From an uncultured Oscillospiraceae bacterium (lineage in GTDB: Bacteria > Bacillota > Clostridia > Oscillospirales > Acutalibacteraceae), in NCBI GenBank assembly GCA_900552225.1, contig URYX01000006.1:1-28929 (forward strand): 28,929 nucleotides of DNA, written 5' to 3'. The first letter of the stretch is position 1. The number at the start of each line of letters is the position of its first letter. Below, in pieces: positions 7,514 through 13,972 of this stretch. The notes beneath the pieces were generated by a model that was given only the letters and a program-made list of their open reading frames with translations, made no database searches and was not told the origin of the DNA. The position numbers and the translations under genes are program-made.

Positions 7514-9157
7514 ATGACAGTGGTAAAGGTTCCGGGGGAGGGTGCCGTGCGGCAGCCGCGCGCCGTGGCGATCGGCGTATTTGACGGCGTGCATCTCGGG
7601 CACCGTGCCGTGCTGCGCCATGTGCTGGAGGCGGAGCGGGCGGTGCCGGTGGTGCTGACCTTTGCGGACTCTCCGAGGGCACTGCCGAAGAAGGCGGAGG
7701 CGCTGTTTACCGAGGAGGAAAAGCGGCGCCAGCTGGAGCTCCTCGGGATCCGGGAGCTGTGGGAAATGGAATTCGGTGCGGTGCGCGAGCTTTCACCGGA
7801 GCAGTTTGTACGGCAGATTCTGCGGGATGCCATGCAGGCCCGTACAGTCTGCTGCGGTGAGAATTTCCGCTTCGGATACGGCGGGGCCGGGGATGCGGCA
7901 CTGCTGACCGCGCTTTGTGAGGCGGAGGGGATCCGGGTGACGGTGGCCCCGACGCTGTGCGTCGAGGGGCAGCCGGTCAGCTCCAGCCGCATCCGCGCTC
8001 TGCTGCGCGAGGGAGAGCTGCTGCAGGTCAACCGCCTTTTGGGGGCACCGTTTACGGTGACGGCCCCGGTACGGCAGGGGCGGCATCTCGGGCGGACGCT
8101 CGGCTTCCCGACGGTCAATCAGGAATGGCCGCAGGGGGTGAGCCTGCCGCGGCGGGGAGTCTATCTCTCCTGTGTCGAGGTGGACGGGCGTGTGCATACG
8201 GGCGTGACCAATATCGGGCTGAGGCCGACGGTGGACGGGACGCGGCCGACGGCGGAGACGCATATTTTCGGATTTGACGGCGAGCTCTACGGGCAGATGC
8301 TGTCCGTGCGGCCGATCCGCTTTTTGCGGGAGGAGCGCCGCTTTGAATCGGTGGAGGCGCTGCAGCGGCAGGTGACGGCCGATCTGCACACCGCCCGCGA
8401 GGCGGCTCCGACGGGAGCCGTGCGCGCCGTGCTGTTTGATTTTGACGATACCCTGCAGAACCGCCCGGAGGCCTTTCGCCGCTATGCCGAGGCCTTTGTG
8501 TGCCGGCACTTTCCGCAGCTTCCGGAGCGGGAGCGGGCGGTGCGGGCCCGGACGATGTGGGAGCGCAACGGGAACGGACATGCCTATACCGGAGCGCAGG
8601 AGTATATTTCCTACGATGCCTATTTTGCCGGGCTGATTCGGGAATGGGACTGGCGGGAGGCACCTCCCGTGGCGGAGCTCAAGCGGGAATGCAATCTCTG
8701 GTTTGCGGGGATGACGGCGCCGTTTGAGGATGCGGAGGCGACGCTGCGGGCGCTGCGGGACGACGGGCTTCTGACCGGCTGCGTGACCAACGGCAACTCG
8801 TCGATGCAGCACAGAAAGTTAGAGGTATCCGGGCTGATGCCGCTTCTGGATACACTGCTGGTGTCGGGCGACGAAGGGGTGCACAAGCCGGATCCGGAGC
8901 TGTTCCGCCGCGCGGCGGCCCGGCTCGGCGTGGCCCCGGAGGACTGTCTGTTTGTCGGGGATCACCCGGTCAACGATCTGGCCGGTGCGGCCGGAGCCGG
9001 GATGCGGGTGCTGTATCCCGATCTGTTCGGGCTGCATGCGGCGGGCCCGGACATTCCCGCGGTGAACCGACTGTCGGAAATTCCGGCCTATGTACGGGCC
9101 GATGCGACTGCTGCCGGTCGGACGGATCGTTCGGCCGAATACCGTTCCGAGGAGTGA
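7514..9157 (+). CDS. ribF: Bifunctional riboflavin kinase/FAD synthetase RibF fused to a HAD phosphatase domain
   Basis: Residues 1 to about 297 form a complete RibF, which makes FMN and then FAD from riboflavin. The adenylyltransferase motif GVFDGVHLGH is at 21-30, the SSSRIRALLREG motif follows, then the kinase motifs RTLGFPTVN and GVTNIGLRPTV. The usual family length is about 300-320. Here the frame runs on without a stop into a HAD-superfamily domain (about 303-525). That domain has FDFDDT at 308-313 (nucleophile Asp309, acid/base Asp311), a VTNGN motif II, Lys458 in HKPDP, and GDHPVND at 482-488. All catalytic HAD residues are present, so a phosphatase is predicted. An FMN or ribityl-pyrimidine phosphate substrate is a guess from the fusion partner. 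The start follows CGGAGA at a spacing of about 8. Confidence 0.92.
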   Translation: MTVVKVPGEGAVRQPRAVAIGVFDGVHLGHRAVLRHVLEAERAVPVVLTFADSPRALPKKAEALFTEEEKRRQLELLGIRELWEMEFGAVRELSPEQFVRQILRDAMQARTVCCGENFRFGYGGAGDAALLTALCEAEGIRVTVAPTLCVEGQPVSSSRIRALLREGELLQVNRLLGAPFTVTAPVRQGRHLGRTLGFPTVNQEWPQGVSLPRRGVYLSCVEVDGRVHTGVTNIGLRPTVDGTRPTAETHIFGFDGELYGQMLSVRPIRFLREERRFESVEALQRQVTADLHTAREAAPTGAVRAVLFDFDDTLQNRPEAFRRYAEAFVCRHFPQLPERERAVRARTMWERNGNGHAYTGAQEYISYDAYFAGLIREWDWREAPPVAELKRECNLWFAGMTAPFEDAEATLRALRDDGLLTGCVTNGNSSMQHRKLEVSGLMPLLDTLLVSGDEGVHKPDPELFRRAAARLGVAPEDCLFVGDHPVNDLAGAAGAGMRVLYPDLFGLHAAGPDIPAVNRLSEIPAYVRADATAAGRTDRSAEYRSEE

Positions 9158-9163
9158 AGAATT

Positions 9164-9808
9164 ATGCAGGTTTCTCCGTCTGTTCTGACCTGTGACTACG
9201 GGCACATGGCCGACGAATTCGCCTTTGTGGAGCGCACGGGGGCGGACATGGTGCATCTGGATGTGATGGACGGCGTGTTTGTGCCGAATCTGAGCTTCGG
9301 GCCGCCCGTCATTGCGCGGCTGCGCCCGCTGACGCGGCTGCCGTTCGATGTGCACCTGATGATGGAATATCCCGATCGGCTGCTGGAGGCGTTTGCCAAG
9401 GCCGGGGCCGATCTCATCAATTTTCATGTGGAGAGTGCCGCGCCGGTGCGTGAGACGGTGGACCGCATTCATGCACTCGGCTGTAAGGCGGCGCTGACGG
9501 TGAAGCCGAAAACGCCGATTGAGGCGGTCTATCCCTATCTGGACGCTCTGGACATGGTGCTGATTATGACGGTGGAGCCCGGCTTCGGGGGACAGAGCTT
9601 CATGGAGGAGCAGCTGGCCAAGGTGCAGGCACTGAAGGCGGAATGTGTCCGCCGCGGCCTGCAGGTACCGGTCGAGGTGGACGGCGGTGTCAACGCCAAG
9701 ACCGCGCCGCTGTGTGCGGCGGCCGGCGTGGATATTGCGGTGGTCGGCAGTGCGCTGTTTAACGCGGAGGATCCGGCGGCACTGGTGCGGCAGATGCAGT
9801 GTCTGTAA
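9164..9808 (+). CDS. rpe: Ribulose-phosphate 3-epimerase
   Basis: Rpe interconverts ribulose 5-phosphate and xylulose 5-phosphate in the pentose phosphate pathway. The 214-residue TIM barrel shows SPSVL at the N terminus, the metal-binding HLDVMDGVFVPNLSFGP (from His31), FDVHLMM, MTVEPGFGGQ and EVDGGVN near the C terminus. GAGGAG lies about 9 bases before ATG 9164, inside the end of the ribF gene. Its last 50 bases overlap the 3' end of the minus-strand mecA-like gene, leaving no room for an ordinary terminator between them. Confidence 0.96.
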   Translation: MQVSPSVLTCDYGHMADEFAFVERTGADMVHLDVMDGVFVPNLSFGPPVIARLRPLTRLPFDVHLMMEYPDRLLEAFAKAGADLINFHVESAAPVRETVDRIHALGCKAALTVKPKTPIEAVYPYLDALDMVLIMTVEPGFGGQSFMEEQLAKVQALKAECVRRGLQVPVEVDGGVNAKTAPLCAAAGVDIAVVGSALFNAEDPAALVRQMQCL

Positions 9809-10391
9809 GCGCCGGAGGCGTGCCGCACAGGCGGGACAGCGCATCCCCGATGCAGAGGGCGGTGCCGTGCTCCTCGATAAAGGCGGCGGCCGCGTCGCCG
9901 CTGCCGGAGGCGGTGCCAAAGGTATGCAGCAGCACCTGTATCGAGCGGCTCAGCGGAGTCAGAGGATACAGGAGCAGGAGATAGCGCTCTCCCATACGGT
10001 AGAGAGAGCTTTGGCCGAGCGGGTGTCCCAGAGGAGCGGAGGACGACGGATACAACCGGCGCCAGCCGCGGGCCAGGGCCAGCAGGGCGTCCGCATCGGC
10101 AAGAGTATAGATCAGCGGGCTGCGGCTGTTCCGCAGACGCAGACGGCGGGGCAGCTGCCACGTCGGAGTCAACAGAAAGAGGATGCCGTCTCTGACCGGC
10201 AGCGCCTCGACCGTCAGCTGCCGGAGGCCGCTTTGCGGGGCAACACCGGCTTCCAGCAGCAGCGCACCGAGCAGAGCCCGTGTCTGCCCGGAGTGTACAT
10301 CCAGAGCAGAGAAGCTGAGGCCGCAGGCGGCCAGCTCCTGCTCGCTGACAAAGATACGCAGGCTTCCGTTTTTCAGGAATTCCCGTTCCAT
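9759..10391 (-). CDS. MecA-like ClpC adaptor protein
   Basis: MecA proteins bring substrates to the ClpC unfoldase for degradation and are known mainly from Firmicutes. The 210-residue sequence fits the family in two parts. The N terminus (SLRIFVSEQELAACGL) resembles the MecA substrate-binding domain. The C-terminal half has SSLYRMGERYLLLLYP, a region matching the strand before the adaptor loop, then IEEHGTALCIGDALSRL. The protein is somewhat diverged and has a Pro-rich tail of about 20 residues, encoded where the gene overlaps rpe. ATG at 10391 is preceded by GGGAGGG on the minus strand. The call is by motif only. Confidence 0.72.
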   Translation of the reverse strand: MEREFLKNGSLRIFVSEQELAACGLSFSALDVHSGQTRALLGALLLEAGVAPQSGLRQLTVEALPVRDGILFLLTPTWQLPRRLRLRNSRSPLIYTLADADALLALARGWRRLYPSSSAPLGHPLGQSSLYRMGERYLLLLYPLTPLSRSIQVLLHTFGTASGSGDAAAAFIEEHGTALCIGDALSRLCGTPPALTDTASAAPVPPDPPR

Positions 10392-10417
10392 CCGGATCCC
10401 TCCCGGTTGTTGGTGGA

Positions 10418-10435
10418 GGCCGGCCGCAGCCGGCC
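10418..10435. repeat. Perfect GC-rich inverted repeat between the divergent genes
   Basis: GGCCGGC (10418-10424) and GCCGGCC (10429-10435) form a perfect 7-base inverted repeat around CGCA. It lies in the mecA-like leader, between its promoter and start. It could be a hairpin in that leader RNA or a protein-binding site acting on both divergent transcripts; the sequence alone does not decide. Confidence 0.4.
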
Positions 10436-10445
10436 CTACAATAGT

Positions 10446-10474
10446 ATCATATTATGGGGACGGGCCGTTGGCAA
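10446..10474 (-). promoter_or_regulatory. Promoter of the mecA-like gene
   Basis: Read on the minus strand, TTGCCA (10469-10474) and TATGAT (10446-10451) are separated by exactly 17 bases, each box matching consensus at five of six positions. It faces the mecA-like gene, about 55 bases before its start. No equally good plus-strand promoter is visible for the Rnf-like operon; a TACAAT at 10437-10442 has no convincing -35 box. Confidence 0.65.
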
Positions 10475-10506
10475 GCGGAAATGTATGGGAAGGAGTGATC
10501 CCCGAC

Positions 10507-11763
10507 ATGTTCGGATATACGCGCGGTGTCCATTTGCCGCAGAAGAAGGAGCCGGCCGTTACGCTGCCGATTGCGGATCTGCCGGAGGTGCAGCGGGTGC
10601 TGCTGCCGATTGCTCTCGCAGGGGAGGCGTTTGCCGTGCCCTCCCGGCAGAGGGGAGAGGCCGTGCGGCGGGGAGAGATTGCGGCCCAGCCCATCGATAA
10701 GCCACACTGCCCGGTATTCAGCCCGATCGACGGGATCGTGGCGGGACATACGACGTTTGAGCATCCGGTATACGGTGAGATGACCTGTCTGGTGGTGGAG
10801 GGAACCGAAGCGGGAGAGCCCCTGCCGCCGGTGCACCAGGATGCCTCCGTGCTGTCGCAGAAGGAGCTGCGGGAGCTGGCACGTCTGGCGGGCATTGTGG
10901 ACGAGCTGGACGGGGTGCCGCTGCACCGCAAGCTCCGTGACTGGAGCGAGCTGAACGTGTCCTGCCTAGTGGTGGATGCGGTGGAGGGCGAGCCCTACGG
11001 AGCGGCGGCGCTCGGCGTGCTGGAGGTACAGGCCCGTCAGGTGATGGAGGGCCTGCGGCTGGCGCAGCGGGCCTGCGGCGCACAGGAGGTGCGCCTTTCG
11101 GTGCGCACCAGCCCCCTGCGCATGACGGCGCTGCGGCGGCAGGTGGGAGCCAGGGCCGTGTATGCGGTGCATGACGCCACCTATCCGTATGAGCAGATTG
11201 CGCCGCGGCGGTTCAGAACCGTCTGCCGGGTCGGTGCGCAGGCCTGTCTTGCGCTGTTCCGCGCCGCCGGATATACCGAGCCGCAGACCACCATGGTGGT
11301 GACCGTGGCGGGGGATGCGGTGGCACGGCCGCAGAATGTACGGGTGCCGATCGGCACCCCGGCCGAGGCGGTTCTGGAGCTCTGCGGGCTGCAGTGTGAG
11401 CCGCAGGCGGTGGTGTTCGGGGATGCTCTGACCGGTGTGGCGGGTAATCCCATGATGCCGCTGCTGCACGGGACAACCTGTCTTCTGGCTCTGAAGGCAC
11501 CCGCACAGGCGCAGGAAAGGCCGTGTATTACCTGCGGACGCTGTGCGCATGCCTGTCATAAGGGGCTGCTGCCCTATGAGATTGACCGTCTCTGCCGGAC
11601 GATGCAGTATGAGCTGCTCGGGCCGATGCATCCGGAGGATTGCGACGCCTGCGGCGCCTGCTCCTATGTCTGCCCGGCGCGGCGGGACGTGATGGCCCAT
11701 GTGTTTGAGGCGACGTTTGATACGGGGGCCGTGATACGGGAAGGGGATGACCGGGATGAATAA
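10507..11763 (+). CDS. rnfC: RnfC-like protein with two 4Fe-4S motifs but altered NADH/FMN motifs
   Basis: The 418-residue protein has the RnfC layout. An N-terminal GVHLPQKKEPA segment leads into a barrel-sandwich domain (SPIDGIV), a central Complex1_51K/SLBB-like region follows, and a C-terminal dicluster ferredoxin carries Cys340/343/346/350 and Cys379/382/385/389. In canonical RnfC an AGIVGLGGAGFPTHVKL-type stretch binds FMN; here residues 128-143 read AGIVDELDGVPLHRKL, without the glycine-rich turn. The NGAECEPY-type motif reads AVEGEPY (158-164), the Cys replaced by Gly. The iron-sulfur domain is thus intact while the NADH/FMN site looks lost. GAAGGAG precedes ATG 10507. First gene of a five-gene operon. 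The comparison is by eye against remembered family sequences. Confidence 0.85.
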   Translation: MFGYTRGVHLPQKKEPAVTLPIADLPEVQRVLLPIALAGEAFAVPSRQRGEAVRRGEIAAQPIDKPHCPVFSPIDGIVAGHTTFEHPVYGEMTCLVVEGTEAGEPLPPVHQDASVLSQKELRELARLAGIVDELDGVPLHRKLRDWSELNVSCLVVDAVEGEPYGAAALGVLEVQARQVMEGLRLAQRACGAQEVRLSVRTSPLRMTALRRQVGARAVYAVHDATYPYEQIAPRRFRTVCRVGAQACLALFRAAGYTEPQTTMVVTVAGDAVARPQNVRVPIGTPAEAVLELCGLQCEPQAVVFGDALTGVAGNPMMPLLHGTTCLLALKAPAQAQERPCITCGRCAHACHKGLLPYEIDRLCRTMQYELLGPMHPEDCDACGACSYVCPARRDVMAHVFEATFDTGAVIREGDDRDE

Positions 11764-12736
11764 GCTCCTGCTTTCGCCCTATGAACGGCGGGAGGAAACC
11801 TATACCGGCATGTGCCGCGATGTGCTGTTCTGTGTGGCGGCTCTGTGCATTTTCTCCTATGTGTATTTCGGTATCCGGCCGATTCTGCTGACGCTCGTAT
11901 CCATGGCGGCGGCGGTGGTGGCGGAAACCTTCTGCTGCCTGATGGCGAAAAAGGTGCCCACCGTGCTGGACGGCTCCGCCATGGTGACGGGGGCGCTGGT
12001 CGGACTGCTGATGTCCCCGATTGCTCCGCCCTGGCTCGCGGTGACGGCCTCCCTGTTTGCGGTGCTGCTGGCCAAAATGCCGTTCGGCGGCGTGGGGAAA
12101 AACCTGTTTAATCCGGCGGCGGCCGGTGTGGCGTTTGTGACGGCGCTGTTCCCGACGGAGATGTTTACCTATCCCGATCCGGAGGCCACGCTGCCGATGG
12201 GGCTTACGGCGGTGGACGTGGTGACGGAGCTGTCGCCGGCGGCGCTGCTGCATGCGGGCGGCACCACCTCGCTGGATTGGACGGAGCTGCTGTTCGGGCG
12301 GTTTCCGGGGCCGATCGGGGCCACGCCCGTGCTCATTCTGTGCGGATGCGGGGCGTATCTTCTGATCCGCCGCTCCGGCTCCGCACTGATCACGCTGCCG
12401 TATCTGGCCACGTGTGCGCTCTGTGCCGCGCTGTTTCCGCGCACGGAGGTGGCCGCCGCGCAGAGCATATTGCTGGAGCTGTGCTCCGGATATCTGCTGT
12501 TCGCGGGAATCTTTATGCTGAACGACCCGACTACCTCGCCCGGTCACTGGCTCGGGAGAATCGTGTACGGGGTGCTGGCCGGTGCTTTGGTGATGCTGAT
12601 GCGCCACTGGGGCCGGTTTGAGGAGGGGGCCTGCTTTGCCATTCTGCTGTGCAACGCGCTCAGCCGCGCCCTGGATGTCACCTGCTGGAAATGTATGGAC
12701 GGATTGGCCCGCCGGATAAGGAGGCGAACGCTGTGA
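11756..12736 (+). CDS. rnfD: RnfD-like membrane protein lacking the usual flavinylation motif
   Basis: The 326-residue integral membrane protein matches RnfD/NqrB. Recognisable segments are DGSAMVTGALVGLLMSP (canonical DGSAVVTGLLLAL) and MPFGGVGKNLFNPAAAG (canonical FGGLGQNFMNPALAA). Canonical RnfD then carries an SGAT-type motif followed by PLALLK, where FMN is attached covalently to Thr. Here the aligned stretch, from residue 153, reads VDVVTELSPAALLHAG, so SGAT is replaced by TELS with Ser160 at the Thr position. ATG 11756 is chosen over ATG 11747 because GAAGGGG ends directly at 11747. It overlaps rnfC by 8 bases and rnfE by 4. Confidence 0.85.
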   Translation: MNKLLLSPYERREETYTGMCRDVLFCVAALCIFSYVYFGIRPILLTLVSMAAAVVAETFCCLMAKKVPTVLDGSAMVTGALVGLLMSPIAPPWLAVTASLFAVLLAKMPFGGVGKNLFNPAAAGVAFVTALFPTEMFTYPDPEATLPMGLTAVDVVTELSPAALLHAGGTTSLDWTELLFGRFPGPIGATPVLILCGCGAYLLIRRSGSALITLPYLATCALCAALFPRTEVAAAQSILLELCSGYLLFAGIFMLNDPTTSPGHWLGRIVYGVLAGALVMLMRHWGRFEEGACFAILLCNALSRALDVTCWKCMDGLARRIRRRTL

Positions 12737-13368
12737 AGCACGAAACAACCAACCTCTGGCGCCGCTTCACCGTACAGGTGCTGCAGAAGAATGCGGTGCT
12801 GGTGCAGGCGGCCGGTCTCTGCCCGATTCTGACGGCGGGAATCTCGCTGAAATACGGCGTGGCGCTGACGGTCTGCCTGCTGCTGTCCATGCTCCCGGCT
12901 ACCCTGGTGCTTGGGCTGTGCGGCCGGAGGCTGCCGAAATTTCTGATGGCTCCGGTGTATCTGCTGACGGCGGGAGCCTCGCTGGCCGGGATGGCGGCCT
13001 GGATCAATACGGTGTTTTCCACCGAGCTGTATGCGGCGCTGTATCTTTTCTTCCCGATCATCGCGGTGAACACCCTACTGTTCTGCCACGGGGCGGAGGC
13101 CCGCGGGGAGTATCGCCTGTCGCGGCTGCTGCCGGAGGCGGCGGGATCCGTGGTGGGCTTCGGACTGGTTATCTGCGCCGTGTCGGCGCTGCGGGAATGG
13201 GTGGCCTTCGGAACCATCTGGGGGCATGCCGTGGCGGGGTCTCCCCGGATTCCGGGGGCTACGCTGCCGTTTGCGGCGTTTTTGCTGCTTGGGGTGATGG
13301 CCGCCCTGCTGCAGGCGCTGAAGCGGCGCCTGACACCGGAGAAAACGGAGGTGAACGACCGTGCCTGA
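12733..13368 (+). CDS. rnfE: RnfE-like membrane protein
   Basis: The 211-residue, multi-helix membrane protein belongs to the RnfA/RnfE (NqrD/NqrE) family. The first half-membrane Cys is kept: NAVLVQAAGLCPIL, Cys30, matching the GLCPxLA motif. In the second conserved segment, canonical VNCIILGRAEA, this protein reads VNTLLFCHGAEA. The cluster Cys is therefore replaced by Thr114, although a Cys lies four residues later (Cys118). In Nqr/Rnf these paired Cys residues hold an iron centre inside the membrane. The start is GTG 12733, overlapping the rnfD stop as GTGA, with AAGGAGG at a good spacing. Canonical clostridial operons have rnfG before rnfE; here there is no room for it. Confidence 0.82.
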   Translation: MKHETTNLWRRFTVQVLQKNAVLVQAAGLCPILTAGISLKYGVALTVCLLLSMLPATLVLGLCGRRLPKFLMAPVYLLTAGASLAGMAAWINTVFSTELYAALYLFFPIIAVNTLLFCHGAEARGEYRLSRLLPEAAGSVVGFGLVICAVSALREWVAFGTIWGHAVAGSPRIPGATLPFAAFLLLGVMAALLQALKRRLTPEKTEVNDRA

Positions 13369-13948
13369 GCCTTGGCTGTTGTATTTTCTGGCGGCGGTGC
13401 TGTTTCAGAGCTTTGTGCTGACCACCGGCTTCGGCACCTCGGCGCTGGTGCACGGTACGGTGCACCCGAAGAAGGTGCTGTGGCAGGCGGGATATATGCT
13501 GCTGATCTGCCTGCTGACGGCGTTTACGGTGTTTATTGCGGATCAGACCGTACAGGCAGAGTCGCTGCGCTTCTGGCGTCCGTTTCTGGCGGTGGCGGCC
13601 GATGTGTTCTGGTATGTGCTGACGGCGCTCGTGTTCCGCCGGCTCCGGCCGCGTCGGTTTGCCGCGCTGTACCGGAGACTGGAGCTGTGCGCCTGCAACG
13701 GAGTCGTGGTCGGCGTGGCGCTTCTGGCCAATTACCGGTTCCGCGTCAACGCCCCGGAGCTGATCTCGCTGTGCGTCGGGGCTACCGTCAGCTTCTGGCT
13801 GTTGTCCCTGCTGCTGACGGAGGGGATGCGGCGCATGAAGGAGCCGGAGATGCCGGAGGCGTTTCGCGGGCTGCCGGCCCAGCTGCTCTATCTCGGACTG
13901 TTGGCGCTGGCGCTGTACGGCTTTTCCGCTCCGGTATCGTTTCTGTAA
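13361..13948 (+). CDS. rnfA: RnfA-like membrane protein lacking both conserved Cys
   Basis: The 195-residue membrane protein matches RnfA/NqrE over its whole length. Examples are LFQSFVLTTGFGTSALV (canonical NFVLSRFLGICPFLGVS), NGVVVGVALL (canonical NCAVLGVALL) and the GLPAQLLYLGLLALALYGFSA end. Both Cys residues that bind the intramembrane iron centre are replaced: Ser27 in the first site and Gly114 in the second. Two nearby Cys (110 and 112) lie just before Asn113 and might be alternative ligands, but that is speculation. The start is GTG 13361 with GGAGGTG 9 bases upstream; it overlaps rnfE by 8 bases. The usual next gene, rnfB, is absent. Confidence 0.8.
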   Translation: MPEPWLLYFLAAVLFQSFVLTTGFGTSALVHGTVHPKKVLWQAGYMLLICLLTAFTVFIADQTVQAESLRFWRPFLAVAADVFWYVLTALVFRRLRPRRFAALYRRLELCACNGVVVGVALLANYRFRVNAPELISLCVGATVSFWLLSLLLTEGMRRMKEPEMPEAFRGLPAQLLYLGLLALALYGFSAPVSFL

Positions 13949-13972
13949 TGCGGCATAAGGAGGCTGTATCCT

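Noticed and set aside
12322..12345. A GAT triplet (PIGATPV) in the RnfD-like protein that could be taken for the flavinylation motif
   Set aside because: By alignment it falls in the later GSIGETS-type segment, not before the PLALLK position where FMN is attached.
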